Shown in pieces: positions 29,946-39,385 of a stretch of DNA of 64,000 nucleotides; position 1 is the first letter of the stretch, and the number at the start of each line of letters is the position of its first letter. Both the position numbers and the translations under genes were made by a program. The notes under the pieces are model-generated. The model had not been told where the DNA came from and searched no databases. It saw nothing but the letters and a program-made list of their open reading frames with translations. The stretch comes from Leptospira kemamanensis (GTDB taxonomy: Bacteria; Spirochaetota; Leptospiria; Leptospirales; Leptospiraceae): assembly GCF_004769665.1 (NCBI RefSeq), contig NZ_RQGG01000051.1:62001-126000 (forward strand). The letters run 5' to 3'.

Positions 29946-32789
29946 GTGATTCGATTTCATTTTTTCTATCTCTATCTATTTCTCTCTAACATTTATTTTC
30001 TCTCTTGTCATTCCGAAGGAAAAACTCCCTTTTATTTTCCAAATGGAGGTGTTGGCGAAAGTCCAGTGTTTCGGTTTTCCTATGGAAAACAAAGCGAAGT
30101 TCCAGAAAAGAAAAACGAAACCTCATGGATGTTGTACGAAGATGGTGTGCTTTGTTTGTTTTCTCTTCCCTTTTCCCTTTACCAATTGGAGTTAGGTGCT
30201 AAATTCCAAATTTGTTTGCGAATGGAGGAAAAGGCATATTTCCGATGGAAGGAAGGATTTGCCAGTTTAGAAAATAGAAAAGCGGAATATCCTCATTTTT
30301 TTGAAGTTGGAAACGATTGGCAAATTCGTCTTACTGAGTTTGGGAAATGGCAAAAGGAAAGGGAGAACACCACTCCCATCCTGGAGTGGAAACACCAAAT
30401 CTGGTCTACGGGACTTGTCTCTTACCAAGTGTTTGCTTTGCCTCATCCTTTATTTCTGCAAAAGACGACGGAGGAATGTGAGGTAGTCTTTCGTACGAAT
30501 GATTTGTCCGAATCGGAAAAAAAATCCCCTGCCATTGTATTCACTTTTTCCTGTCCCGACACTCATGCTATTTTAGAGTCCATCCAAATCCAAAACGATC
30601 GTTGGTTTTTGGAATGCCAACCAAACTCACCTGTTGGATCTGAAGTCTTTCGTCATTCCGAATCGTCTTATGGGCGTTATCTGGAGTGGGAAAATCCTAC
30701 GGATGAGATTCTTTGTCCGAGGGCCGAAACCTTAGAATGGGAGGATGAGGGGGGTGTGACTCAATTCCAATCGGATGAGTTTTTCAAAAGAAGTCGACTT
30801 ATTCTACCGCACGGAATTTTACTCCTGTCGGATGAAGGCAAATTACAAGGGATTCCGATTCCCAAATTGTATCTTTCTTCTCTTGGAACTCGTAATGTCA
30901 TTCGGTTTGGGGAAACTCGGTATCAAGATAGTAAGTTTTCCTTTCGCCAAGGGGATGAGTTTTTTTCCTCCCAAACCAGTTCTACTTCCTGCCGTGACCA
31001 ATGGAATTTTTGGAAAACAAAAGAAAACTTTTGTGGGAATCCTGGAATTCCAAATGCACTAGAAAGAATCCCATCTCCAGAATCTCTTCCCCACTGTTCC
31101 CCAGAACAAATCTATTTGACTGAGTTTTATCCAGGAAACCAAACGGATTCCCAATTTCCTTTTCCTGGTTTTTTTGAATTCCAAAACAGAGGAACTCGTT
31201 GTGATCTTTCCGGCCTCAATTGGATTTTCGATGATACCATCTTTCCGTTTTCCACAAAAGAAACCATTTTAGAACAAGATGCCTTGTTTTTATTTGTGCG
31301 AAAACCTTGGACTGGTTGGGGGTATTTAGAAAAAGAAAAACCATTTTCACTTCCCCAACTGGTATTTCAAATTCCTTCGTTTCTAATCCAAACACGGAAA
31401 ACCAAAAAAACAAAAACCTTTTTGTTTCCTGAAGATCATTTCCATTTACTTCGAAACACAAATTCCAATCTCCATTCGATTTATCAAAACGAAGAAGAGT
31501 TTCCCCATCCACGGGAAGGGGCCAATTCCATCTTACTTTCGTTAGGATTTCAGATGAGTCCTGGAACACACAAACCGATCTCCAAACCAAAATTAGGGGG
31601 AGAACTTTTAGAATTCTCTCCCTTTCAGTTTCCCTTTTTCGATTTTGGATTTCATACAAATGAAGAAGGAGTGTTTTCGTTCCGTACAGAATCCAGCCAA
31701 GAATTTTTTCTTTGGAAACCGAAGTCTCAATCCATCGTCAGTTTTACGAATCTTCCTTCTGTTTGCAATGGCGACCGTGTGGTTCATTTACCGGACCGAT
31801 TTTTTTCAGGTGGTTTTCCTTCCCTTTTTTTCCAAGGAAGAGATGGGAAGCAAATGGTTCACTCGTTTGGGGAAGAAACTCTATTACAGGAATTGTCAAA
31901 GAAAGGAGTCCATTCTCTCCATCCCGAAGATCCCCCCATCTTTTTCTCTGCCTCTCTCCATCCGTCACCCAATTGTTCAGGATATTTTCGCACTCCAGGT
32001 GCGGAGAAAGTAAGAAGTTTAGAAATCAGAAAGTCAGAAATTTCGGGACTCTATCATACGAATGCATCTGTAGACAAGCAAGCAGTCGTTCAGTGGGGAA
32101 ACCAACGTTTCCGCTTGGAAGGGAATGGAAATTCGATTTCTCCTCTGTTCTTTCAATTGGATCTTACTTCCTTTGTCACAGAGAATCAGAGTGAACAAAT
32201 TTATTCTTACTTTTCCCATCCGAATCTCATACGACCTCTTGGATTTTTGGAACGAATTGGTCCCGTGCAGATCGAAGCCATTTATCCGAATCCTTATGAA
32301 GCCCAAAATGAATGGGTGTATCTTTGTAATCGTTCTCAATTTACAGAAGATTTGCGAATGTACAGAATCGAAGATGAGGTTTCTTCGGATCCCCTTGTAC
32401 CTTACCAAACTCGTTTTCCTGGCAAAGATCCAAAAGGAAAACAAGGGAATGGTTTTGTATCCAATGAATCTCTTTTAGCACCAGGGCAATGTGCTTGGAT
32501 CGTAGATCCAGATGGGAAGGATTGGTATCTTCCCATTTTCCATAAGGAATCAGACCTTCTATTAACGGTATCTTCTACTCAAACCATCGGGAATGGGATT
32601 TCCTCCGGAGAATCTGTCCAACTCCGAAAGGAAGAAAATGGGAAAACCTATCTAATCTCTTCGTTTGGTCACCCTGAATCCGCTTTTGTATTTCGTAAAA
32701 CGGTTGTTACGGGAGAATACATTTGGTTGAAACAAGATCGAGAGGGAACATCTCTTGATGATTATGAAACCTTTCGTGAGGAAAATTGA
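29946..32789 (+). CDS. large lipoprotein with lamin-tail-like (LTD) segments
   Basis: 947 residues from a GTG start. The signal peptide ends at a relaxed lipobox (FLSC, Cys about 21). Two regions look like lamin-tail domains: one from about residue 396 (IYLTEFYPGN... FFEFQNRGTRCDLSGL) and one near the C-terminus from about 776 (VQIEAIYPNPYEAQNEWVYL... LAPGQCAWIVDPDG). Both show the pattern I-EIyPNp..eWvEl-N..-dlsgw-...pG. Prokaryotic LTDs occur in secreted proteins, often alongside hydrolases. The remainder is beta-rich and unrecognised. It overlaps the next gene by 4 nt (TTGA). The binding target is unknown. Confidence 0.8.
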   Translation: MIRFHFFYLYLFLSNIYFLSCHSEGKTPFYFPNGGVGESPVFRFSYGKQSEVPEKKNETSWMLYEDGVLCLFSLPFSLYQLELGAKFQICLRMEEKAYFRWKEGFASLENRKAEYPHFFEVGNDWQIRLTEFGKWQKERENTTPILEWKHQIWSTGLVSYQVFALPHPLFLQKTTEECEVVFRTNDLSESEKKSPAIVFTFSCPDTHAILESIQIQNDRWFLECQPNSPVGSEVFRHSESSYGRYLEWENPTDEILCPRAETLEWEDEGGVTQFQSDEFFKRSRLILPHGILLLSDEGKLQGIPIPKLYLSSLGTRNVIRFGETRYQDSKFSFRQGDEFFSSQTSSTSCRDQWNFWKTKENFCGNPGIPNALERIPSPESLPHCSPEQIYLTEFYPGNQTDSQFPFPGFFEFQNRGTRCDLSGLNWIFDDTIFPFSTKETILEQDALFLFVRKPWTGWGYLEKEKPFSLPQLVFQIPSFLIQTRKTKKTKTFLFPEDHFHLLRNTNSNLHSIYQNEEEFPHPREGANSILLSLGFQMSPGTHKPISKPKLGGELLEFSPFQFPFFDFGFHTNEEGVFSFRTESSQEFFLWKPKSQSIVSFTNLPSVCNGDRVVHLPDRFFSGGFPSLFFQGRDGKQMVHSFGEETLLQELSKKGVHSLHPEDPPIFFSASLHPSPNCSGYFRTPGAEKVRSLEIRKSEISGLYHTNASVDKQAVVQWGNQRFRLEGNGNSISPLFFQLDLTSFVTENQSEQIYSYFSHPNLIRPLGFLERIGPVQIEAIYPNPYEAQNEWVYLCNRSQFTEDLRMYRIEDEVSSDPLVPYQTRFPGKDPKGKQGNGFVSNESLLAPGQCAWIVDPDGKDWYLPIFHKESDLLLTVSSTQTIGNGISSGESVQLRKEENGKTYLISSFGHPESAFVFRKTVVTGEYIWLKQDREGTSLDDYETFREEN

Positions 32790-34234
32790 AGTTTCCATTG
32801 TTTTCCAAAATTTGGATTCTCTTGGGGATCATTTTTCTTTTGCCTTTTACATCCGTTCGATCTGTCGGTTTGGAAGTAGGTGTGTTTGGTTATGAATTAT
32901 TCTTAAAAGAAAACCAAAAGAATAAACAACTCGAAGTTCCTGGATGGGATTTTCACTATCAAAAATGGGGAAATTCGTTTCGCACCGAACCCTATCTCAA
33001 TCGAACATCTGGTGAATCAATGTTTGTTGGTCTAAAAGATCAAAATTCGAATAACCAAATCGTTTGGGATTTAAATTTGCAACTCACATCAGGACCTGAC
33101 ACGGGATTACGGAGCTATTATCTCGGAAAAAATAATTATTTCGGAATCCAAACACAAAACTTTTTTTTAGGAGTCGGTAGAAGGGAACATCGATTTTCAC
33201 CTAAAAGTTTTTCTACACTATTTGATGCAGGCGATGGACTGTTTCTGGAATGGAAACCCGTGCCGTCTCTAGTTGTACAAATTTTTTTATGGGACTTTCA
33301 TTCCGGATCCCTTCTTATTTCTAAAGATCAGTTTCGTTCTCTTCTTCGTAACGAAGGGAATGAAAATCAAAGGGGAACAAACGAATCTCCCTTAGAACCC
33401 AAAGTGACAAACGTAAGCCGGAATCATCATCGCAGGCATAGTGTGGGACTTGTGTATGGCGAAACTGTAAACATACGGTTCGGGTTTCATTATCTGGAAC
33501 TAGGAAGCCTGGGAGCTTATACAAAAGATCATCCTAACGACACAAAACGATATGGAGCAGATGGTGATTCATTACTCCATGGAAATTTTGGGACTCAGTT
33601 GTATTCCGATCTATTTTCCTTAGATTTCGATGTGTTGTGGTGCCGCGGAAATGACCGAACCAGATCAAAACTGGCAGAGTCTCCAGGTTCCATTCCCATT
33701 GCGGGGGAGGCTTTGCAAATGGGAGCTGAACTTCGGTTTGGTGGATGGAAAGTTCGGAGTTCTCATATGATCTCAGACAGAGAAGAAAAAAATGAAAAAC
33801 AACAAGTGGTCAAAGAAGGTTATATTTCACTGGGAACACATCCAAGCCAAACTCCTTATTTTTCACAAATATTAAGAATATATCCCTCATCCGCCATTAC
33901 AGAGTTAGGTTATGAAAAAAACTTTGCTCTCATCGAAGGAAGGGCTTTTGGGTATCTATCAGAACTTGAAATCAGTTTTACCTATCATCATATTGTTTCT
34001 AAACTCATTGGAACTTATTTTATACCATACACTCGAACTGGCCCGAGTGATGGCAAAATTAATTTCCAAAAACGGGACTTCGAACGGTTTTTCATAGCCG
34101 AAGGGATGTTCGAAATTTCATACAAGGAAGAGAAGAGTTTGGAATTAGGGATTGGTGTCTCGCAGTTATTTTTACCAGAAGCAATGGGGATTCACTCCAA
34201 TTTTGGTTATGTGTTCGGGAGATTACAAATATGA
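32786..34234 (+). CDS. predicted outer-membrane protein, unknown family
   Basis: 482 residues from a TTG start inside the upstream stop (TTGA). The signal peptide is about 1-26, with a likely cleavage after VRS. The mature protein is dominated by alternating hydrophobic/polar strands with aromatic girdles and ends in an amphipathic strand (FGYVFGRLQI). This looks like a transmembrane beta-barrel, but no family is recognised. A basic loop with NHHRRHS is at about 214-220. It is coupled to the LTD lipoprotein upstream and, by ATGA, to the PLD-family gene downstream, which suggests a joint surface function. Confidence 0.75.
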   Translation: MKFPLFSKIWILLGIIFLLPFTSVRSVGLEVGVFGYELFLKENQKNKQLEVPGWDFHYQKWGNSFRTEPYLNRTSGESMFVGLKDQNSNNQIVWDLNLQLTSGPDTGLRSYYLGKNNYFGIQTQNFFLGVGRREHRFSPKSFSTLFDAGDGLFLEWKPVPSLVVQIFLWDFHSGSLLISKDQFRSLLRNEGNENQRGTNESPLEPKVTNVSRNHHRRHSVGLVYGETVNIRFGFHYLELGSLGAYTKDHPNDTKRYGADGDSLLHGNFGTQLYSDLFSLDFDVLWCRGNDRTRSKLAESPGSIPIAGEALQMGAELRFGGWKVRSSHMISDREEKNEKQQVVKEGYISLGTHPSQTPYFSQILRIYPSSAITELGYEKNFALIEGRAFGYLSELEISFTYHHIVSKLIGTYFIPYTRTGPSDGKINFQKRDFERFFIAEGMFEISYKEEKSLELGIGVSQLFLPEAMGIHSNFGYVFGRLQI

Positions 34235-35880
34235 ATTTAGGAAGAAACATTCGATGGCGTCACTCCTTGGGATTTTTATTCCTTTGGTGTTTTTACAGTT
34301 GCCATTCTTCTAAAGAAAAATTAGATCTCTCGGCACTTTTGTTTCCCAATCCACCCATCAGTGATTTGCATTTTTCTTACCCAGGTAGGCATGTCTCTTC
34401 AGCAAAAAAACGACTGGTGAGAGAGGTCATTCTTTCTGAGATCCGAAAGGCCAAACATTCTATTCGGATGTATCTTTATTCGATCGATGATTTGGAAATC
34501 ATTACAGAACTGTATCTCCAAAAGCGAAAGGGAATCGAAATCACAATTTTTGGGGACAAAGAAGAAAGTTATCCAGAACTAGAGTCATTCGGCTTTCCCG
34601 TCAAACGTTGGCAAGGTTCTGGGATCCATCATACAAAACTCATACTCTTCGACAAAATCAGGATGTTTTTAGGAACTGGAAATTTTACCTCTCATGGTTT
34701 AGAAACAGATAATAATGTCTATTGGATCCAAAATATCACTCCTTCGGAATCGGAAAACCTTGTCCAAACGTTAGAAGGCAATTCTCCCTTAGGCCGAGTG
34801 ACGTTAGGTGAATTGGATTACCTCATCTCACCAGAAGCCGGTTTAGAAATCCAAACAGAAATTTTAGAAGCGATCGATTCGGCTAAACATTCCATTCGGT
34901 ATTTGATTTATTCCCATTATGATCCTGTGATCAGTTTTCAATTAATGAAGGCGCATGAAAGAGGAGTAAAAATAGAGAGCGTTTACAATGGACCAATGAG
35001 TACAAATCCAGAGGGTGAATCTTTGAGCCAAATACTATCCTTTCCTTCCCAAATTTGGGAAGATGGGAACGTAGACTTTGTTTATAAAGAGGATTCTTAT
35101 CGAGGAGGACTGCTACATCACAAAACAATGATTATAGATGAAAGGGATGTGTTGGTAGGTTCTTATAATTATTCTGTTTCGGCCCGCGACCAAAACAAAG
35201 AAATCTTTGTGAAGTTTTCCCACCCTCGGATCACAGTAGAATTTTTAGAAGAATGGAAACGAATTGTCTCCGAAGCACTCCCACTCAGTTCCTTTTTACA
35301 GAATCCCAATCCAATTCCAAAAACAGATTTTAAATCATTTGGGATTCAAAGTTATCGAAATTCCCTCTTTGAAACCAATTTGTTTTTTACAAAGAGTGGA
35401 AGTCTTGATTCCAATTCAAATGCTCTTTCTTCCCAATACCGTGAGTCTTTATCCTTAACGAGTGGACTTGATCCAAACACAATTTCCGAGGAAAGGGAAG
35501 GGAACAATCGATTCATCGTTCATTCCAATCTCCCAGATCCCATTTGGATGGAATCGGAAGTGTCAAATTTGACTTTGCAAACTCAGAATTTATTTTATGG
35601 AACCAAAGTATCGGTTTCCAGTGGGGAAGAGATTCGTTCCCTAGAGATTTGGGATGGCAAACATCCAAAAGAAACCATTTCCTTAGACAACCAGTCTGTT
35701 GCAGTGGGGAGAGGTGACTTTCGGTTGGGAAAAGAGATTTGGATTTGGACAGAGTTACCCAATCGAACCGTCAGTTTTTGTCATACAAAAGAAAAAGACA
35801 AACTTCCTAAGTGGATGAACTTTCTAAAGAATCGATTGTTCACCAAACAAAAGAAAGTTTTACATTGTTCTTACGACTGA
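34231..35880 (+). CDS. phospholipase D-family lipoprotein (nuclease or phospholipase)
   Basis: 549 residues. The signal peptide ends in a spirochaetal lipobox (FYSC, Cys about 25). Two PLD half-domains each carry an HKD motif: HTKLILFD with GTGNFTSHG (about 131-152) and HHKTMIID with GSYNYSVSA (about 297-318). Both have the expected His, Lys and Asp, so an active phosphodiesterase is likely. The C-terminal 130 residues are beta-rich and unassigned. Substrate could be phospholipid or DNA; the LTD partner makes nucleic acid worth considering. Its stop TGA touches the stop of the convergent small gene (TGATCA). Confidence 0.87.
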   Translation: MNLGRNIRWRHSLGFLFLWCFYSCHSSKEKLDLSALLFPNPPISDLHFSYPGRHVSSAKKRLVREVILSEIRKAKHSIRMYLYSIDDLEIITELYLQKRKGIEITIFGDKEESYPELESFGFPVKRWQGSGIHHTKLILFDKIRMFLGTGNFTSHGLETDNNVYWIQNITPSESENLVQTLEGNSPLGRVTLGELDYLISPEAGLEIQTEILEAIDSAKHSIRYLIYSHYDPVISFQLMKAHERGVKIESVYNGPMSTNPEGESLSQILSFPSQIWEDGNVDFVYKEDSYRGGLLHHKTMIIDERDVLVGSYNYSVSARDQNKEIFVKFSHPRITVEFLEEWKRIVSEALPLSSFLQNPNPIPKTDFKSFGIQSYRNSLFETNLFFTKSGSLDSNSNALSSQYRESLSLTSGLDPNTISEEREGNNRFIVHSNLPDPIWMESEVSNLTLQTQNLFYGTKVSVSSGEEIRSLEIWDGKHPKETISLDNQSVAVGRGDFRLGKEIWIWTELPNRTVSFCHTKEKDKLPKWMNFLKNRLFTKQKKVLHCSYD

Positions 35881-36066
35881 TCATTCCATTTTGTCTTCGA
35901 TGATGGGAACCAAAATCTTTGCGATCTCTTCTTGTAACTTCATATAATTATTGATGCCTAAATGAGTAATTTGTTTGTTCACATCATTTAACATAGCTTG
36001 TATGAGAAGGATGAGCGTGTGTTTTTTATCTTCGGGCAGTTTGGAATCATGGATCAAATCAGACAT
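35881..36066 (-). CDS. small helical protein, unknown
   Basis: 61 residues, rich in charged and aliphatic residues and predicted almost wholly alpha-helical, with no cysteines or membrane segment. It lies exactly between the PLD-family gene (convergent, stops adjoining) and the MFS transporter. No ribosome site is obvious at the ATG at 36066. Codon use looks like that of the neighbours. It is called because it fills the gap with a plausible protein. It could be a false ORF. Confidence 0.55.
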   Translation of the reverse strand: MSDLIHDSKLPEDKKHTLILLIQAMLNDVNKQITHLGINNYMKLQEEIAKILVPIIEDKME

Positions 36067-36109
36067 GGTCAGTCCAGTTTGTCATGGAAATGAGAATTTC
36101 CAAGCATTT

Positions 36110-37351
36110 TTAAACCCAGTTTTTGAGCTCTAGTTCTTTTAGTTTCGGTGCCATACGATACGTAAAGATCACAATGAGAACTGTCATGGTTGCGCCGAAC
36201 ACAACTGAACCAACTGTGCCGACAAGTTTTGCCGATACCCCTGATTCAAAAGCACCAATCTCATTCGAAGAACCAATGAATACTTTATTGATGGCACTCA
36301 CTCGTCCCCGCATTTCTTCGGGTGTCATGGTTTGCATGATGGTGGATCGAACAACGACGGAAACACTATCAAAAACCCCAGATAAAAAGAGAGCCACTAG
36401 AGATAAGGTAAAGGAGGTAGAAAGTCCAAAAACCAACATACAAATTCCAAATCCCATCACACACGACAAAAGCACTCTGCCTGATTTTTCCAATGGTGGT
36501 TTGTAGGTGAGGTAATACGCCATGATGAGAGCTCCAAAAGAGGGAGCAGCTCGTAAATACCCTAGACCTTCCGATCCAACAAATAAAATATCTTTGGCAA
36601 AAACAGGAAGAAGTGCCACAGCACCACCGAATAAAACGGCAAACATATCGAGTGCCATAGCACCTAACATGATTTCATTTTTTAAAACAAATTTGAGGCC
36701 TTTTAATAAACTATCTTTTAGAGCTTCTTTTTCTTTTCGTTCAGGCAAACTACGTTTTCGAATCCAAAAAAATAAGAAAAAGGGAAGACCGATACAAATT
36801 GTATCCAACCCGTATGCCCACTGCATTCCCAAACTTCCATACACAATTCCACCGAGGGCAGGTCCAATCACGGCACCTGCTTGGAAAGAAGTTCCCATCC
36901 AAGCGGCAGAGTGTGGGTAATGTTCTCTCGGAACGAGTTGGGTCACAAAACTAAAGATAGCGGGTGAAATAAAACCTCTCGCGATTCCTGAAACTAATAT
37001 CACAAGGAAAATAGGGTAGGCTTTGTAGGTATCTAATAGAAAGGAAAGGGGACCAGTAAAAGCATACAAAGTAAGGGAACAGAGGAATAAAAAAAACAAA
37101 CAAATCACAATGATATTGCGACGGTCTCTAAGGTCTGCTAGGTGGCCTGCATATAGTGCCACAATGATAGAAGGAATGGCTTCAAAAAGTCCCACAAGTC
37201 CTAAATCGAGGACACTTCCCGTCAGTTCATACACTTGCCAACCGACGATGGTCGCTTGGATATTGATCGCAAGAACCATAAAAAAACGGGCTACGATAAA
37301 AAATCGAAAGTCTCTGTGTTGGAAAATGGCCAAAGAAAGATTTTTTTTCAT
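36110..37351 (-). CDS. major facilitator superfamily transporter (MFS_3/EntS-like)
   Basis: 413 residues with about 12 hydrophobic helices. The first loop has AGHLADLRDRRNIIV, the G-x-x-x-D-R-x-x-R/K signature between helices 2 and 3, and the later TPEEMRGRVSAINKVFIG is typical of the MFS_3 (enterobactin exporter-like) subgroup. It is a predicted inner-membrane drug or siderophore-type exporter. No siderophore genes are nearby, so the substrate is unknown. It is downstream of the OmpL47-repeat gene, but a terminator hairpin separates them. Confidence 0.9.
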   Translation of the reverse strand: MKKNLSLAIFQHRDFRFFIVARFFMVLAINIQATIVGWQVYELTGSVLDLGLVGLFEAIPSIIVALYAGHLADLRDRRNIIVICLFFLFLCSLTLYAFTGPLSFLLDTYKAYPIFLVILVSGIARGFISPAIFSFVTQLVPREHYPHSAAWMGTSFQAGAVIGPALGGIVYGSLGMQWAYGLDTICIGLPFFLFFWIRKRSLPERKEKEALKDSLLKGLKFVLKNEIMLGAMALDMFAVLFGGAVALLPVFAKDILFVGSEGLGYLRAAPSFGALIMAYYLTYKPPLEKSGRVLLSCVMGFGICMLVFGLSTSFTLSLVALFLSGVFDSVSVVVRSTIMQTMTPEEMRGRVSAINKVFIGSSNEIGAFESGVSAKLVGTVGSVVFGATMTVLIVIFTYRMAPKLKELELKNWV

Positions 37352-37403
37352 CTCTAATCAGCCAGAGTTTTCCCGAGAAAGGAAGGATCAATTCACAAAT
37401 TGG

Positions 37404-37425
37404 AAAAAATTCGATTAATTCGAAT
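37404..37425 (-). terminator. intrinsic terminator overlapping the stop of the OmpL47-repeat gene
   Basis: On the minus strand ATTCGA, loop ATTAA, TCGAAT and then a T-tract form a short hairpin with U-run. The stop codon of the gene lies in the loop. The stem is A+T-rich but geometry and position fit an intrinsic terminator between this gene and the MFS gene. Confidence 0.55.
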
Positions 37426-38398
37426 CACTACCCAATTGAAACTGTAACGATTTGACAACCTCTTCATTTCCCACTTGGTCAACCGCATAATAAAAAATTT
37501 GGAACGAACCCTTACATTCATTTTTTAAATCCACAATGGATATATCCACACTAAAGGGCTTAAATTCCGACTGGGTTCCCGATTGGCATGTAGTAGAATA
37601 CAAAATGTCTTTCAGTCCACTGCGATTGTCTTTCGCAACGAATCGGATTTTAGAATCAGGAGATAAAAAGTTTACATTCCCTTTTCCTTTGGTTGTGGGT
37701 CCCACCCATTCTACTTTTGTTTCTGGTGCTTTTGTATCTCGGACAAAATCTAAAATTTGAATGGGTTCTTTATTTCCCGCACGATCTACAGAGAAATACA
37801 AAAGTTTGTATTCTCCTTCTTCGGTAAATGGAATGGATGTGAGGGACTTTGCTGAATTCCATTGTCCATCGTTGATACGATAACGAACTTCCGAAATTCC
37901 AGAAGCATCATCGGATGGAGACAAGGTGATAGAGTCTTTTGCTAAATATCGAATTCCTTCTTCTTTTTCTTTTACGATCACAAAACTATCGTTAGAGATT
38001 ACGGAAGTTACCTTTTTCGGAACTGGTTTTGGTTCAAATGTTTTTTTTGTGACAAACTCTTTGGGAACGGAAAGAGGTGATCCTGGATCCACGTTCGTTG
38101 AAAATACTTGTGTCCAAAAACCTTTTGCACCGTACTCACCTAATCTGCGCACACGAAAGTATTCAAAATCATCTTTCGGAGTCACTGTGATTCGGTTTCC
38201 TTTGAATTGAATCACTTCTGGTGGTTTCGGAGCAATGGATGCTTCCGTTTCGCTTGGTTTTTCTTGCCAAAGTTCTAATTCAAAATTTGCATCTGCTTCT
38301 GCATCGATGAGAATTCTGAGTTCTCGTTTTGGTTTGGAATCCAATGAGCTAAGAACGAGTAAAAAAATTGTGAAAATGAATGTTAGTTTTTGTTTCAT
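37415..38398 (-). CDS. secreted protein with OmpL47-type repeats
   Basis: 327 residues from the ATG at 38398, which has AAGGA upstream and opens a signal peptide (MKQKLTFIFTIFLLVLSSLDS). The frame is open for 58 more codons upstream, but those overlap the FecR gene and look unlike protein. Two repeats of the OmpL47 type are visible, with the pattern sGi..v.Y.i.dg...F...G.y.l.yfsvDraGNkE (about 185-240 and 270-325). The region around 30-100 is a different strand-rich domain. It is predicted to be surface or periplasmic and probably cotranscribed with the FecR/LysM gene 7 nt upstream. Confidence 0.82.
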   Translation of the reverse strand: MKQKLTFIFTIFLLVLSSLDSKPKRELRILIDAEADANFELELWQEKPSETEASIAPKPPEVIQFKGNRITVTPKDDFEYFRVRRLGEYGAKGFWTQVFSTNVDPGSPLSVPKEFVTKKTFEPKPVPKKVTSVISNDSFVIVKEKEEGIRYLAKDSITLSPSDDASGISEVRYRINDGQWNSAKSLTSIPFTEEGEYKLLYFSVDRAGNKEPIQILDFVRDTKAPETKVEWVGPTTKGKGNVNFLSPDSKIRFVAKDNRSGLKDILYSTTCQSGTQSEFKPFSVDISIVDLKNECKGSFQIFYYAVDQVGNEEVVKSLQFQLGSDSN

Positions 38399-38405
38399 AT
38401 TCCTT

Positions 38406-39200
38406 TTATTCTTCTTTGATACGAGGTGCTTCTGGAATTTTATAAGGTTGTACAGGATTTTTTCCTTTTTCCACAAAGGTCGCCATACCTTGAGTGAGTT
38501 CGACTGTTTTGCCTTGTGCGCTGACATCCACAACTCCCTCAAAGCAGGAAATGGTAGAACTTTGTTTTTCATCCAGTTCGACTCGAAATTCTGTACCTCT
38601 CACACCCGCAGTGGAGGAAGGGCTAACGATACTGAATTTATGTTCTTTCGTTGGTGGATTACTTTTTGTTACCTTGGCATCAAGACTTCCTTTAAAGAGG
38701 GCTACAGTTACTGGTCCTCCTTTTTTGTCTTCGCCTCTCACTTCGAAATGGCTATTGTTTAAGATGCGAACCATACCCACTTGATTGACGTGAATGTCGG
38801 TTTTTCCTTTTGCGTTGGTTCGGATTTGATCATTGGGATGTAATTCTTGACCAAGTTTCAAAGGAGTCCAAGGACCTTTTCCGTTCGTTCCGTTCCATTC
38901 CACTTGCCCCATGACAAATTCAGTCACACCCACAACCGCTTTTCGAAGGAAAACAGGAACCACTAGAGAAAGACCTGGTTTGATCAAATCGGGATTTGGA
39001 ATTTTATTATATTTCAGTAACTCTGGCCAACGTTTCGGATCTGATAAATGGCGTTCTGATATGAGAGAAAGAGTTTCTCCCTTTTGTACGGTGATGGTAA
39101 TGGGTTCCAATGCCGTATCTGGTTCTGCCAAGAGAGGAAATTGACAGATCATTATGATAAGTACTAGGATAGTGTGTACGATGGACTTTCTCATATACAT
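38406..39200 (-). CDS. LysM and FecR domain envelope protein
   Basis: 264 residues. The signal peptide is about 1-25 (start at 39200 or at the second ATG, 39194). A LysM domain follows (about 35-80: ITVQKGETLSLISERHL... KPGLSLVVP), which binds peptidoglycan. A FecR-type domain (about 85-240) contains DQIRTNAKGKTDIHVN, ILNNSHFEVRG and PSSTAGVRGTEFRVE. This is not a sigma-regulator FecR; there is no sigma factor or N-terminal cytoplasmic part. It likely sits at the cell wall. The C-terminal tail is Pro/Lys-rich. The OmpL47-repeat protein is encoded just downstream. The 39201-39385 gap shows no gene. Confidence 0.85.
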   Translation of the reverse strand: MYMRKSIVHTILVLIIMICQFPLLAEPDTALEPITITVQKGETLSLISERHLSDPKRWPELLKYNKIPNPDLIKPGLSLVVPVFLRKAVVGVTEFVMGQVEWNGTNGKGPWTPLKLGQELHPNDQIRTNAKGKTDIHVNQVGMVRILNNSHFEVRGEDKKGGPVTVALFKGSLDAKVTKSNPPTKEHKFSIVSPSSTAGVRGTEFRVELDEKQSSTISCFEGVVDVSAQGKTVELTQGMATFVEKGKNPVQPYKIPEAPRIKEE

Positions 39201-39385
39201 ACTCTCTCAAACTTCTGTTTAAATTTCCAGCGATTTCGTAAAATCTTGGGGATTTTTCTAAACGACGAATTCCATTCATCCTTTCGGATCATCTAAAGAA
39301 ATGATGGTGTAAAGCCGATCCCTTTGTATTTTCCACAAATCAAATGACTTCGTTTTGCAAAAAAATCCCAAATCGAAGTTAGGTT

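Noticed and set aside
36123..36920. Two long plus-strand frames antisense to the MFS transporter
   Set aside because: The composition is that of an antisense shadow of a membrane protein. The minus-strand gene has 12 helices and family motifs.
38399..38572. 58-residue extension of the OmpL47-repeat protein
   Set aside because: It overlaps the FecR/LysM gene on the same strand, hides the signal peptide, and the ATG at 38398 has its own ribosome site.
39305..39385. Possible terminator with T7 run after the NUDIX gene
   Set aside because: The T-run is present on the minus strand, but no stable stem directly precedes it. The only inverted repeat (ACTTCG/CGAAGT) encloses the run instead of preceding it.
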